Below are positions 17,801-25,280 of a DNA stretch of 64,000 nt, piece by piece. Made by a program: the position numbers and the translations under genes. A model generated the notes under the pieces. The model worked only from the letters and a program-made list of their open reading frames with translations. It was not told the origin of the DNA and ran no database searches. Every line of letters starts with the position of its first letter. Within the stretch, counting starts at the first letter, position 1. The DNA is taken from assembly GCA_964478125.1 (NCBI GenBank), contig CAYZGR010000007.1, forward strand, positions 1 to 64,000. The letters are read 5' to 3'. The DNA is from FW021-bin31 sp964478125 (GTDB taxonomy: Bacteria > Bacteroidota > Bacteroidia > Chitinophagales > Chitinophagaceae).

Positions 17801-17983
17801 GTTGAACACACCGAGGTAGACGGTATATTCAATGGTTCTATTAGGGTCGGTTGATTTTAAAGGGATCTTCCATGGTTCTGTTTTTTTATGAAGTAGCGCT
17901 ACATCTTTTCCTTTTGGCAACTCCGCAGGGCTAAAATGCTCCAGTTTATGCCAGCAGGACAAAAGTTTTTGATGTTCATTCAT
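14870..17983 (-). CDS. Large SF1 (Upf1/DNA2-like) helicase with coiled-coil insert
   Basis: 1037 residues. Visible motifs in order: an N-terminal domain of about 290 residues (SCWHKLEHFSPAELP near 9-23) that I do not recognise; Walker A GPPGTGKTT (309-317); a long Lys/Glu-rich coiled coil from roughly 470 to 640; Walker B LFIDEAGQAVPQ; QADQ-loop-like GDPFQIEPV; then IGTIHTFQGKQAEGVILC and NVAITRAKYRF (motifs V and VI). This is the UvrD/Rep-fold Upf1-like group, expected to unwind or translocate on DNA or RNA. It follows the Trm112-like gene by 28 bp on the same strand, so it could be the last gene of the TPP-riboswitch operon. The gene looks more AT-rich than its neighbours, which hints at acquisition. 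A defence role is possible but nothing in the sequence proves it. Confidence 0.8.
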   Translation of the reverse strand: MNEHQKLLSCWHKLEHFSPAELPKGKDVALLHKKTEPWKIPLKSTDPNRTIEYTVYLGVFNSGIADDFVADFFNDHSKDENDQNSKICFAALKLDNAGRYIKYSFGLSTLPWALSQLESRKINKDRWGETFDSIKNELEEYLELHFRETNINSENEIIKTSTIISYSHLLNLQDKIESVCGWSVKPDKEIYVKRNEKFKSENLNESQPTSDILNSFYIKDLEKIISIYGSKYTPEAFRQYLEGCLGKTSGRTDLIQNTEVLKANLEPRYYPDGCWPSDYTLSLMQQFAVNNIFNELSGNNKGGLFSVNGPPGTGKTTLLRDIIAPIIVKRAKELSKMDNPSDAFEKIGILEIDDRYAFPIYKPDTSLTGGGILIASSNNGAVENISRELPMKEEVAEQYRTEITYFKSVAEECIHEANWGIISAVLGKKENKDTLASHLWFNKDQNSLRNTLKETKYLDNQEWDSIRRLFNTKLNEVTAEKERLSNFKREYEDLLRIKSKDIQIKQDIEHITRTYRSTKEDYDHQKSELQKLEDRKRSRANELSLIRSSKPHFFSYWFNKTKRRLYGNTFKPALKKYDRVINKLKKAYAAYNDLADRLNKLETRKSQLEKEKELLSAKYKVLEAGILKARSELQEHYADSQFWDHIETQKSQEACPWYSERLKKLQSELFIIALKLNETFILTANSRSGKISTTLSGFFKHLSGGSIAAKEEIKAMWDTFFLVIPVVSSTFASIQTMFKDLEKEDIPWLFIDEAGQAVPQAAAGAIWRSKRVGVVGDPFQIEPVVTISRTITNNIRKYFNLSACQMNPELSVQSMADQINPLGAYLTFNNEKKWIGMPLRVHRRCIDPMFEISNHIAYDNMMFGATAYPKNVNLNFSTTFIHCKGIVEGKHFVREQTDKVQEILLQEIELAKDLPDVFVITPFNEISHKLKSSLFTPLLYEIKKHKRFSFKEMNRWLAGHIGTIHTFQGKQAEGVILCLGLDASCKGAAKWASRKPNLLNVAITRAKYRFLAIGDEEIWLKQPYFEKLKTLNKGLPI

Positions 17984-18011
17984 CTTTTCCTGGCTTTTAG
18001 AGTAATCAACA

Positions 18012-18299
18012 TTATTTGATAGATTTTATTTTCCCGCCCGAGATTGAAAGCCGCACTTCCGGTTTTGCATTTAAAAACTTTTCCCATTTGTCAATCATAG
18101 GCTGCTCGAGTTTAAAATCCCGGTATTCGTCCGGGCTCATAATCGGAATACCGCTTACTATGGGATAGGCACGATCGCAATCGGCACATAGCAACAGGCC
18201 TTCCAGTATGTTTTCTTGTTCGTCTTTGGTAATGATCCTTAAAGTTAAACCGGCCTTGTCAAAAGGACAGCATAATTTTTCTATTGTTTCTAATCTCAT
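18012..18299 (-). CDS. Trm112-like zinc-ribbon protein
   Basis: 95 residues. Two Cys pairs (LCCPFD near 9-14 and LCADCDRAYP near 37-46) and the following VSGIPIMSPDEY mark the Trm112/YcaR family. Trm112 proteins in eukaryotes and archaea activate class I methyltransferases by binding them. A roughly 35-residue C-terminal extension goes beyond the usual bacterial length. The start overlaps the ThiE-like stop by four bases (ATGA), so the two are coupled. An operon-mate at 19988-20707 is a class I methyltransferase and a plausible partner (inference). Confidence 0.8.
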   Translation of the reverse strand: MRLETIEKLCCPFDKAGLTLRIITKDEQENILEGLLLCADCDRAYPIVSGIPIMSPDEYRDFKLEQPMIDKWEKFLNAKPEVRLSISGGKIKSIK

Positions 18300-18943
18300 T
18301 TTTCAAAATTTAGTTTTTGTCGATATTCGTCAATGGCCTGAGCGGGATTTTCAGATTCCATTATACCGGAAATGACCGCTATTCCATTGTATTGAAGATC
18401 CTTTAATTCCCGGATATTTCCCGGATAAATTCCGCCGGCCAGAAATAACGGACCCTTAAAGATCTGTCTCGCTTTTCTGATTATGTCATGACTTACGATT
18501 TCACAATTTGAGGCGCTTGCCGAGGGAAACATGGCGCAAAAGGAAATATAAGCAATGTTATTGTCGGCAGCCCACCTTACGGCTCTTATATCATTTCCAC
18601 AAGTCAATCCCACAAGGATCTTTCTTTTTATTTGCGATCTGATATCCCGGAGACTTTCCGGAACGAAATCCAGATGGATACCTTCCAATCCGGTTTCCTT
18701 TAAATAGGACCAATGGTTATTTATGAATACCGGGGTTTGTTGTGCAGCACAAAGAGAATGGATTTTCCGGAGTAAGTCTTTTATATCCTGTCCCCTTTTA
18801 AAATTATCCCAAATCTGGACCGCTGCGATTCTTTTCGTGAGCGCCTTTTGTAATTTATTTAATAAGGCCTGCTCCTCCATTGAGGGATCGATTACTAAAT
18901 AGATCCCCTGCCTGATGGTTTTATTATTTGTTTTCATTTCCAT
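18296..18943 (-). CDS. Divergent ThiE/TenI-fold protein
   Basis: 215 residues, a TIM barrel of the thiamine-phosphate synthase type. Family landmarks are seen: GIYLVIDP near 13-20, VFINNHWSYL, GLEGIHLDF, VGLTCGND, AYISFCAMFPSASAS and LAGGIYPGNI. Several catalytic positions differ from ThiE: the NDR motif is NNH, and the T-x-T-K phosphate loop reads SASAS without the Lys. It may therefore do something other than join HMP-PP and thiazole phosphate, for example a TenI-like role. It overlaps the upstream AIR-synthase-like gene; a second Met at 18937 gives an exact ATGA overlap and is an alternative start. It belongs to the operon led by the TPP riboswitch. Confidence 0.75.
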   Translation of the reverse strand: MEMKTNNKTIRQGIYLVIDPSMEEQALLNKLQKALTKRIAAVQIWDNFKRGQDIKDLLRKIHSLCAAQQTPVFINNHWSYLKETGLEGIHLDFVPESLRDIRSQIKRKILVGLTCGNDIRAVRWAADNNIAYISFCAMFPSASASNCEIVSHDIIRKARQIFKGPLFLAGGIYPGNIRELKDLQYNGIAVISGIMESENPAQAIDEYRQKLNFEK

Positions 18944-19986
18944 CCTGATTTTAAAGCTTTAAAAAAGGCTTCCCAATAGGGATCTTTTTCGTGGTATATT
19001 ATGTTTGTTTCCTTTCCTTTTTCATTTAGCTGTATGCCTTTCCTTTCTACCGTGATTTCACCGATTTCTTTACAGGGAATATGCTCCTTTGCCAATCGGG
19101 AAATGATATTTTGGACCGCCTCCTTTTTACAAGCGAGGATCATGGAACCGGCGCCGGTACAATAACGAGGATCTAATGAGAAAGCCTTACAGACCGCGGA
19201 TCGCGTTTCATCTATGGGGAGTTTGTCATTGTAAATAACAGCACCTTGTCCCGAAGCCTTTGCCATTTCATAAGCAGCGCCCAGTATACCCCCTTCGGTT
19301 ACATCGTGCATTGCAGAAATTTCCCCCCGATCTTTGGTATTTGTGGCGGTAAGAGCATCCTTTAAGACCGAAATATCATAAAACGAAGCACAGGCCCGTT
19401 GATAGTTTTCAAGCCCGGCTTTATCTTTTACGGTTGCAGGAAAACTCATGGCTAAAATGGCAGTCGAAGAAAGAGCGCAACTTTTGGTCGCCAGGATGGC
19501 ATCACCCGGCTTTGCAAACTTTGAAGTTAACATCCGGGCCCGGGGGGCAATGGTCATAAAAGTAGCGCCTCCTGAAACAGTAGCGTTTTGCCCTTCCACA
19601 AAACCTGTGTGGCCGCCTGTAATGGCCATTCCTATTTCGGAACAGAATCGATGAATATGGTCCCAATAGATCTGGAAATCTTTATGAGAGAATCGGGCCG
19701 GCAGATTTAAGATAAATTGCCCGTATAGAGGTGCAAATCCGGTTGTCGCAATATCATTGGCCGTTAATTGTACAGAAAGCCAGGCGGATTCTTTCAAGCC
19801 GAGCGAGGGGATAAGCGATAAGGGATCGCTCGCCATGGCTATGGCCTGATGTTTGGGCAGATCAACTATGGAAACATCCACTCCGAACTGAGGTCCGATT
19901 TTGACTTCTTGTCTGATCTGTCCGCATTTATTTTTGATGAACTTCCCAAAAAAAGGGTATGTTATTTTACCGGTTTGTTCTCTCAT
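18934..19986 (-). CDS. AIR-synthase-superfamily protein (HypE/ThiL fold)
   Basis: 350 residues from the ATG at 19986, two bases after the methyltransferase stop; upstream Mets lie inside that gene. It has the two-domain PurM/HypE/ThiL/SelD architecture: ATP-binding segments MASDPLSL (51-58), QLTANDIATTGFAP (73-86), ITGGHTGF (122-129) and a C-terminal HDVTEGGILGA (227-237). The DP and ND motifs resemble HypE and its paralogues more than the thiamine-monophosphate kinase ThiL. Superfamily members phosphorylate or dehydrate substrates with ATP. No hydrogenase genes are near. Placement between a methyltransferase and a ThiE-like gene under a TPP riboswitch suggests an ATP-dependent step in thiamine or precursor metabolism (inference). 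Confidence 0.75.
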   Translation of the reverse strand: MREQTGKITYPFFGKFIKNKCGQIRQEVKIGPQFGVDVSIVDLPKHQAIAMASDPLSLIPSLGLKESAWLSVQLTANDIATTGFAPLYGQFILNLPARFSHKDFQIYWDHIHRFCSEIGMAITGGHTGFVEGQNATVSGGATFMTIAPRARMLTSKFAKPGDAILATKSCALSSTAILAMSFPATVKDKAGLENYQRACASFYDISVLKDALTATNTKDRGEISAMHDVTEGGILGAAYEMAKASGQGAVIYNDKLPIDETRSAVCKAFSLDPRYCTGAGSMILACKKEAVQNIISRLAKEHIPCKEIGEITVERKGIQLNEKGKETNIIYHEKDPYWEAFFKALKSGWK

Positions 19987-19987
19987 G

Positions 19988-20707
19988 CTATACATCTTTA
20001 AATTGAATATATAAGCCGAAGAAATCACCAATGGGCAGATTCCATTTCTGAACCGGGAACCATCTGGGGAGCCCGGTGGTGGTCCACTCAATAGCGTAAT
20101 CTCTTCCTTTTAAAGCTTTGTCGATTGTTTTGATCAATCTTTGTGGAGTATAAAAAGTGGCAGTGACGTAAAATTCATTTTTGCCGAAGAGCTGTTGTGT
20201 TCTTCTCCGGATCAATTTGGGTGTGTTGCGGTTCATCATTCCCATAATAATCCCGTATTTCCCCACTCTTGCCGCCTCCCGAAGCACTTTTACCGGGTCT
20301 TTATAATATTCGAAGGTGGTGATGAAAGCCAGGGCGTCAAAGGTGCGGTCTTTAAAGGGTAAATAATGAGAATCGGCCATTACCAGATCTCCTTCGAAGC
20401 GATGCAACGCCTGCGATAACATGAACGGGGAAATGTCTCCGCCGGTTGCCTGAATTCCAATGTCTTTCCACCATCGTGTAAATCGGGTCGTGCCACATCC
20501 AAATTCAAGTAGTGTGTTGACACGTTTGTCTCCGGATATCAATTGTTCTAATACCCGCTTTTGCCAGATCTCGGCACGCTTATACGGGCCTTCATAATAT
20601 TTCTCATACGTATCGGTATATTTTCTATTAAAAAACCATTCCGATCTCCCTTGCCAGGTCCGGGTATCTTCAGGAACAAGTTGCTGATTAATTTTCTCTA
20701 TTTCCAT
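19988..20707 (-). CDS. Class I SAM-dependent methyltransferase
   Basis: 239 residues. The SAM-binding motif I LLEFGCGTTRFT is at 66-77, the acidic motif II region at GGDISPFML (about 88-96), and MADSHYLPFKDRTFDAL (about 110-126) is the UbiE/BioC-type motif. There are no membrane segments, so it is cytoplasmic. The substrate is unknown. It is the first gene after the TPP riboswitch (leader about 165 nt) and its stop is two bases before the next start. A Trm112-like protein, the usual activator of some class I methyltransferases, is encoded three genes downstream. Confidence 0.8.
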   Translation of the reverse strand: MEIEKINQQLVPEDTRTWQGRSEWFFNRKYTDTYEKYYEGPYKRAEIWQKRVLEQLISGDKRVNTLLEFGCGTTRFTRWWKDIGIQATGGDISPFMLSQALHRFEGDLVMADSHYLPFKDRTFDALAFITTFEYYKDPVKVLREAARVGKYGIIMGMMNRNTPKLIRRRTQQLFGKNEFYVTATFYTPQRLIKTIDKALKGRDYAIEWTTTGLPRWFPVQKWNLPIGDFFGLYIQFKDV

Positions 20708-20789
20708 TGTCCAATTGCCTTCAAAAAGCTAAAAAATATTGTTCTTTTGGAAAGCCGACTGCGGAGTGCAATGAATGGAAGATTTCCTG

Positions 20790-20871
20790 CTATGCATCCC
20801 TACGTTGGCATTATCCAAATCAGGTTCCGGGTGTTTTCTCAGTCCTGCAAAAACAGGACACCCCGTGCATT
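20790..20871 (-). promoter_or_regulatory. TPP (THI-box) riboswitch aptamer
   Basis: Read on the reverse strand. P1 is ATGCA (from 20870) with TGCAT (to 20792). It is followed by GGGGTGT pairing with ACACCC, a TCCTG/CAGGA hairpin, the invariant ACTGAGA, then CCTGATTTGGATAATGCC, AACGTAGGGA. These are the conserved pyrimidine-sensor and pyrophosphate-sensor segments of the thiamine pyrophosphate riboswitch. A -7 box lies just upstream so transcription would begin at the aptamer. About 85 nt separate it from the methyltransferase ATG; I see no strong terminator there, so control may be on translation. Confidence 0.95.
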
Positions 20872-20876
20872 TCTCT

Positions 20877-20884
20877 CAAAGATA
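20877..20884 (-). promoter_or_regulatory. -7 box of the TPP-riboswitch operon
   Basis: Reverse-strand TATCTTTG, exact to TAnnTTTG. The predicted start site about 6-7 nt downstream coincides with the first base of aptamer P1, which supports both calls. No consensus -33 TTTG is seen. Confidence 0.7.
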
Positions 20885-21004
20885 CTACATTATTTGGGGT
20901 TTGTATCCGATAACATGGAAAAGATCTTTAGATCAGGCCGGACAAGCCGAAGCGCTGCGAATACAGCAGAGAAAATTCTTTATTGGATCTGTTTTCCCAA
21001 TTAT

Positions 21005-21610
21005 TTAGGCTTTCTCAATAGGGAGTGAATGGTCCTTGGGACGGATCCATTTTCCGGCTGAGGGCGCTTTATAAAGGTGCATTTTGTTTAATAGCTGATC
21101 TATGTTGTCACTTACAATAAGCATTTCCAGATTGGGCTGTTTTAAGAACCCTTTATTTACCATGGCCCGGATGAGAGATAAGAGTTCATCATAAAAGCCA
21201 TTTATGTTTAAGAGCGCTACAGGCTTTTTGTGCAGGCCCAATTGAGCCCAGGTAAGCATTTCAAAAAATTCTTCCAGCGTTCCAAATCCTCCGGGAAGGG
21301 TAATGATCCCGTCAGAGAGCTCGTTCATTTTGCTTTTTCGCTGGTGCATGGTTTCCACCCGGATAAGTTCGGTTAAGTTTTCATGTACAATTTCTATCTT
21401 GTTTAGAAAGGTGGGTATTACTCCGATGACCCGGCCCTTGTTTTCCAACACGCTGTTTGCCACGGCGCCCATCAGCCCGACGCGGGCACCGCCATAAACA
21501 AGTGTTATATCCCGTCTGGCCAGCGTAGCGCCTAATTGAGCGGCCTGTTCCTCAAATATTTTTTCGGTTCCGCTATTTGAACCGCAGAATACGGTTATTC
21601 TTTTTATCAT
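21005..21610 (-). CDS. LOG-family Rossmann-fold protein
   Basis: 201 residues (TIGR00730 type). Motifs: VFCGSNSG (7-14), VYGGARVGLMGAVA (39-52) and the nucleotide-binding PGGFGTLEEFFEMLTW near 105-120. The family includes cytokinin-riboside monophosphate phosphoribohydrolases and other AMP-type nucleosidases, often mislabelled lysine decarboxylase. It is upstream of the TPP-riboswitch operon on the same strand, but the riboswitch promoter lies between them, so joint function is uncertain. Confidence 0.85.
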   Translation of the reverse strand: MIKRITVFCGSNSGTEKIFEEQAAQLGATLARRDITLVYGGARVGLMGAVANSVLENKGRVIGVIPTFLNKIEIVHENLTELIRVETMHQRKSKMNELSDGIITLPGGFGTLEEFFEMLTWAQLGLHKKPVALLNINGFYDELLSLIRAMVNKGFLKQPNLEMLIVSDNIDQLLNKMHLYKAPSAGKWIRPKDHSLPIEKA

Positions 21611-21768
21611 TTTTTTTCGCTTTTTCTCTATTCTAAATGGCAGATGGGATCAGCAGGATTCTGATTTTTGGTTTGGATCTATATATCACTTTATCTGTCT
21701 TACGCTACAGTTACTCAAAATTTTCTGAAACAGATGAGGTATTAGCATCGTTTTAAGTGGGATCCGCC

Positions 21769-22923
21769 TTATTGCGAAACGACTCGAATTGTTCCTTTTA
21801 CCGCTTCGGCGGTCTCTCTGGCTTTTTTAATATCCTCATTGATGATGATTACATGTCCCATCTTCCGAAAAGGACGGGTTTCTTTTTTTCCGTAAATATG
21901 AGGAGTGACTCCTTCCATGGCCAGTATCTGATCTATATGCTCATAAATAACGGGCCCGATAGATCCTTTTGCACCTACCAGATTTACCATAACTCCTCCG
22001 ATCTTGCTGTCGGTATTTCCCAGGGGAAGATTCAGTATCGCCCGCAGGTGTTGTTCAAACTGGCTGGTGTAGCTGGCCTCAATGCTGTAATGTCCGCTAT
22101 TGTGAGGACGGGGAGCCACCTCATTTACCAGGATGTCATCTTCTTGGGTTTGAAATAATTCCACCGCCAGGAGCCCTACATGTTGAAAAGCTTCCGACAC
22201 CTTCGTAGCCACGGACCTGGCCTTTTGTGCAACTGCGTCATCTATACGGGCAGGACAAATGACATATTCCACCTGATTGGCAACCGGATGAAACTCCATT
22301 TCAACCACAGGAAACGTTTTGACTTCACCCGAAAGGTTACGTGCTACGATGACAGCCAGCTCGTTTTTGAAAGAGACCAGATCTTCAGCCAGACAGGCAT
22401 CTTCAGAAAGAGCGTCAAGGTCATTCATGTCCCGGATGATGCAGACTCCCCGACCATCATAACCGCCCATACAGCTTTTCCATACGAAAGGGAGCGAGAC
22501 TTCCTTATTTCTGATGGCCGATAGCAGGTTTTTTTTGTCAGGGAAGGTCCTGAAAGGGGCGGTGGGAATCTGATGATCACGATAAAATTGTTTTTGTATA
22601 CCCTTATCCTGAATGTGACGTAAGGTAGACGCGTTGGGATAGGTTTTTATTCCCTCTTTTTCCAATTTCTCCAGGGCATTTACATTGACTCCTTCTATCT
22701 CAATGGTAAGTACATCCACCTTTTTACCGAAGTGATAAACGGTATCGAAATCCATCAGGTTTCCCTGTTCAAAATGGTCGCAGGCTATTTTGCACGGCGC
22801 TTCCGCATTGGGATCCAAGACATGCGTGCGGATATCCCATTTACGGGTCTCGTGAAGCAACATTTTACCCAACTGGCCTCCGCCAAGGATGCCAAGGGTG
22901 AAGTCGGAAGAAAAATAATTCAT
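21769..22923 (-). CDS. purK: 5-(carboxyamino)imidazole ribonucleotide synthase
   Basis: 384 residues from the ATG at 22923 (MNYFSSDFTLGILGGGQLG). An earlier Met in frame lies in the promoter area. PurK is an ATP-grasp enzyme that makes N5-CAIR from AIR, ATP and bicarbonate; PurE at 13665-14153 takes the next step. Visible features: GILGGGQLGKML (N-terminal Rossmann part), VWKSCMGGYDGRGV (ATP-grasp), and EVAPRPHNSGHYSIEAS near residues 260-277. Full length. Confidence 0.95.
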   Translation of the reverse strand: MNYFSSDFTLGILGGGQLGKMLLHETRKWDIRTHVLDPNAEAPCKIACDHFEQGNLMDFDTVYHFGKKVDVLTIEIEGVNVNALEKLEKEGIKTYPNASTLRHIQDKGIQKQFYRDHQIPTAPFRTFPDKKNLLSAIRNKEVSLPFVWKSCMGGYDGRGVCIIRDMNDLDALSEDACLAEDLVSFKNELAVIVARNLSGEVKTFPVVEMEFHPVANQVEYVICPARIDDAVAQKARSVATKVSEAFQHVGLLAVELFQTQEDDILVNEVAPRPHNSGHYSIEASYTSQFEQHLRAILNLPLGNTDSKIGGVMVNLVGAKGSIGPVIYEHIDQILAMEGVTPHIYGKKETRPFRKMGHVIIINEDIKKARETAEAVKGTIRVVSQ

Positions 22924-22959
22924 GGCTGGGTTATTTTGATTCGCCGCTCTGTACAGGAA

Positions 22960-22967
22960 CAAATATA
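22960..22967 (-). promoter_or_regulatory. -7 box of purK
   Basis: Reverse-strand TATATTTG, exact to TAnnTTTG, 36 bp before the purK ATG. No clear -33 element. The remaining intergenic sequence to 23234 is AT-rich without recognisable features. Confidence 0.5.
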
Positions 22968-23234
22968 ATGGCGTAAAGGTAAGAATTTTGAATGGGGTAT
23001 GAGCACAATTTTCCAGGGGATACTTGATGGTTTCTAAATCTCAAATCTACTTATTTGAAATAATTGAGCTCCGATGGAGTCTTATCATTGTTATTTTATC
23101 GTTGAGGTTTATTTGTAATTTGATTCTTTTTTGCTTTTAACTTAGCGTGGCAGTATATATCGAATGGAAGATGAATCATGATGACCTTTTATGAAGGATG
23201 ATAGTTCATAGGAAAAGTTTATAGTTATTTGATC

Positions 23235-25280
23235 CTATGGCTCCCATATGAGCTCCAGGATAAACTGAGTTCGTTTGTTCCCTGTAATCTCATCCCAGCC
23301 ACTGCCTATAGTGTCGCGGTCAAAATACCAGGTACGCGCGATACGGGTCCACAGGCTGATATTCCGGCCAATGTTGACACGCAGGTTGACATACGACCGG
23401 ATACCCTCTCCATAAAAAAAGGGGATATAATAGGCGTAACGTACGTTATTTTCAAAAGTATATAAGCGTGAATCATAATTATCGGTGTGGAAATAACCTA
23501 TCCTGAAATTGCCGCTCCAGGTGCTGTTGGCCTTCCAACGAACATTTTGGTAAAACATATATCCACGGCTTTGTTCTTTTGCTTTTTTAAAGAAGACCCA
23601 TTCTGCCTGATCTCTTATGCGAAAATGATCAGATAACTTCCATTGCATAAACCAACGGATATTTTGCTTGTCGGTGTTCACTATTTTCGCCATCGGATTT
23701 TCTTTGATCAGATTGATGGGTTTTTGTTTATAACGGTAGCGTACATAGGTGTTAAGGACTTTTGAAGGATTGAAGTTAATTTGGAGAAAATGTTCCTTTC
23801 CCGAAGAAGGTGCATCTATACGGTAGCGTAGCCAGGGGAATCTGAAAAAATCTGAATATGCATTGATCTGCCAACTGGCGGCCGGACGAATAATAATACC
23901 CGCATAAAAGCCGCTTTCGTTTTGGGGCCGGCTGCTTTCTCCAAAGGCCTGGGCGTATAACGACGTATATCGGTCGGAATAATTCCTATAAAGGAGAGAA
24001 AGGTCTACATGGCGATCTACACTCATTAATAAACCGTTTACGGTAGCCAATGCTCCGTTTTTGTCAAGGGCAGTTTCCCCGAAAAAGTACAGTTTGTTCA
24101 GGAATAGAGAATAATCTATGCTGGCATTGAGCATGTGAATGCCTTCAGGATTAAATCGTTGATAAAGGGATGCGGATCTTTTCATGGAATCCGAGAAATG
24201 ATGATAAACCATATTGAAGGCTACATGACCTATACCAAAATCATAGCGGATATTTCCTCCTGAGCTTAATACTTTTAAACTGTTCTTGTGTTTTAGTTCT
24301 GATAGAGAGCGATGATAGCCGCTGCTTTGTATACTATGAAAATAGTTTGTTGAGGTATCATTGGATAATAAATTGGCATCTTCCTGTTTTTTTGAAAGGA
24401 AAAGGACGGTAGACAGATGCTTGTTTCCAAGTTTGAGTGCGATCCCTCTGTAAAAATCATATTCCATGGCAGAAGTATGCGGATGAATGGCCGTCCCGGA
24501 ACGATCCACTGTCATCACCATTGCATTCTTTCCGAAGCTCAGTCCCTGCCGGTTGATCAATCCCTGTCCGAAATTGATCTTATAGTCTCCTATTGCTGCT
24601 GCTTTTAAAATTCCCTGGTTCTTTAGGAATAAATGAAAGGAATAAAAATCAAATCCTTTTTGATCATAGCCGGCGAAGGGTTCTCCGGCATCACTTTCCG
24701 CAGTGATACCGATATTAAAATGTTGTTGCAATTTATATTGCAGACGAAAATACCCTGCATTGGGATCCCCTAGATAATGAGTATTGCCAAGTGAATCCAG
24801 CGGCCTGTATCCCCTTTGTCTTTCCAGAACCCGCTTATAACGAAAGAGGGCATGGATTCTTCCTTTATTTAGAAGATCAGGAAGCTTATAACTGGAAGCG
24901 AATGCATTACCATTGTTTACCGAGACATAGGGACGTATATTTTGAATGGTTTTTAAATCCCATAAGGGGACGGCTTGTAATTCATAGATGCTGATCAACC
25001 GACCCAGTAGTTTTCTGTATTTCAGGAAGGATCGTATCTGTAGATCGTTAAGGAAAAAGAAGGTTTGCATATCTTGCAGCGTTGCGGTGTTCAGGTTGAG
25101 CGGATGATGAGTCCATGCCTTTAAGGTTTGAAAAAGCTCGTCATCTTCCGTTTCCCGGTCTGTTTCCATGACATGTTGCTCCAGCAGGCCCTCCCATTCT
25201 TCCTCCGTTTCCTGGGCTGTCGCGGAAACAGATAAGAATAATAAACCGGCCAAAAGCGTATGTAGCGATTTAAAGTTCAT
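23235..25280 (-). CDS. Helix-hairpin-helix protein with predicted outer-membrane barrel
   Basis: 681 residues from the Met at 25280, which opens a signal peptide ending SATAQ; a Met three codons earlier is possible. Residues about 50-120 hold two ComEA-like helix-hairpin-helix units (LNLNTATLQDMQTF, ISIYELQAVPLWDL). The rest, about 140-680, alternates short hydrophobic and polar stretches with frequent Tyr/Phe/Trp at strand ends and finishes FILELIWEP, which looks like an outer-membrane beta-barrel. Such HhH-barrel proteins are widespread in Bacteroidota and uncharacterised. It overlaps the previous gene's stop, so the two are coupled. Confidence 0.75.
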   Translation of the reverse strand: MNFKSLHTLLAGLLFLSVSATAQETEEEWEGLLEQHVMETDRETEDDELFQTLKAWTHHPLNLNTATLQDMQTFFFLNDLQIRSFLKYRKLLGRLISIYELQAVPLWDLKTIQNIRPYVSVNNGNAFASSYKLPDLLNKGRIHALFRYKRVLERQRGYRPLDSLGNTHYLGDPNAGYFRLQYKLQQHFNIGITAESDAGEPFAGYDQKGFDFYSFHLFLKNQGILKAAAIGDYKINFGQGLINRQGLSFGKNAMVMTVDRSGTAIHPHTSAMEYDFYRGIALKLGNKHLSTVLFLSKKQEDANLLSNDTSTNYFHSIQSSGYHRSLSELKHKNSLKVLSSGGNIRYDFGIGHVAFNMVYHHFSDSMKRSASLYQRFNPEGIHMLNASIDYSLFLNKLYFFGETALDKNGALATVNGLLMSVDRHVDLSLLYRNYSDRYTSLYAQAFGESSRPQNESGFYAGIIIRPAASWQINAYSDFFRFPWLRYRIDAPSSGKEHFLQINFNPSKVLNTYVRYRYKQKPINLIKENPMAKIVNTDKQNIRWFMQWKLSDHFRIRDQAEWVFFKKAKEQSRGYMFYQNVRWKANSTWSGNFRIGYFHTDNYDSRLYTFENNVRYAYYIPFFYGEGIRSYVNLRVNIGRNISLWTRIARTWYFDRDTIGSGWDEITGNKRTQFILELIWEP

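Noticed and set aside
18934..19986. Hydrogenase maturation factor HypE
   Set aside because: No hydrogenase or other hyp genes are present, the C-terminal HypE cysteine is absent, and the operon is controlled by TPP.
20708..20789. Transcription terminator as TPP expression platform
   Set aside because: A T-rich stretch is present (TATTTTTTAG on the reverse strand) but no stable GC-rich stem precedes it, so a terminator cannot be supported.
20561..21028. 155-codon forward frame across the TPP riboswitch
   Set aside because: It overlaps the methyltransferase start, the aptamer and the promoter, all on the other strand, and looks non-coding.
21005..21610. Lysine decarboxylase
   Set aside because: The PGGxGTxxE motif belongs to the LOG phosphoribohydrolase family; the old lysine decarboxylase label is a known misannotation.
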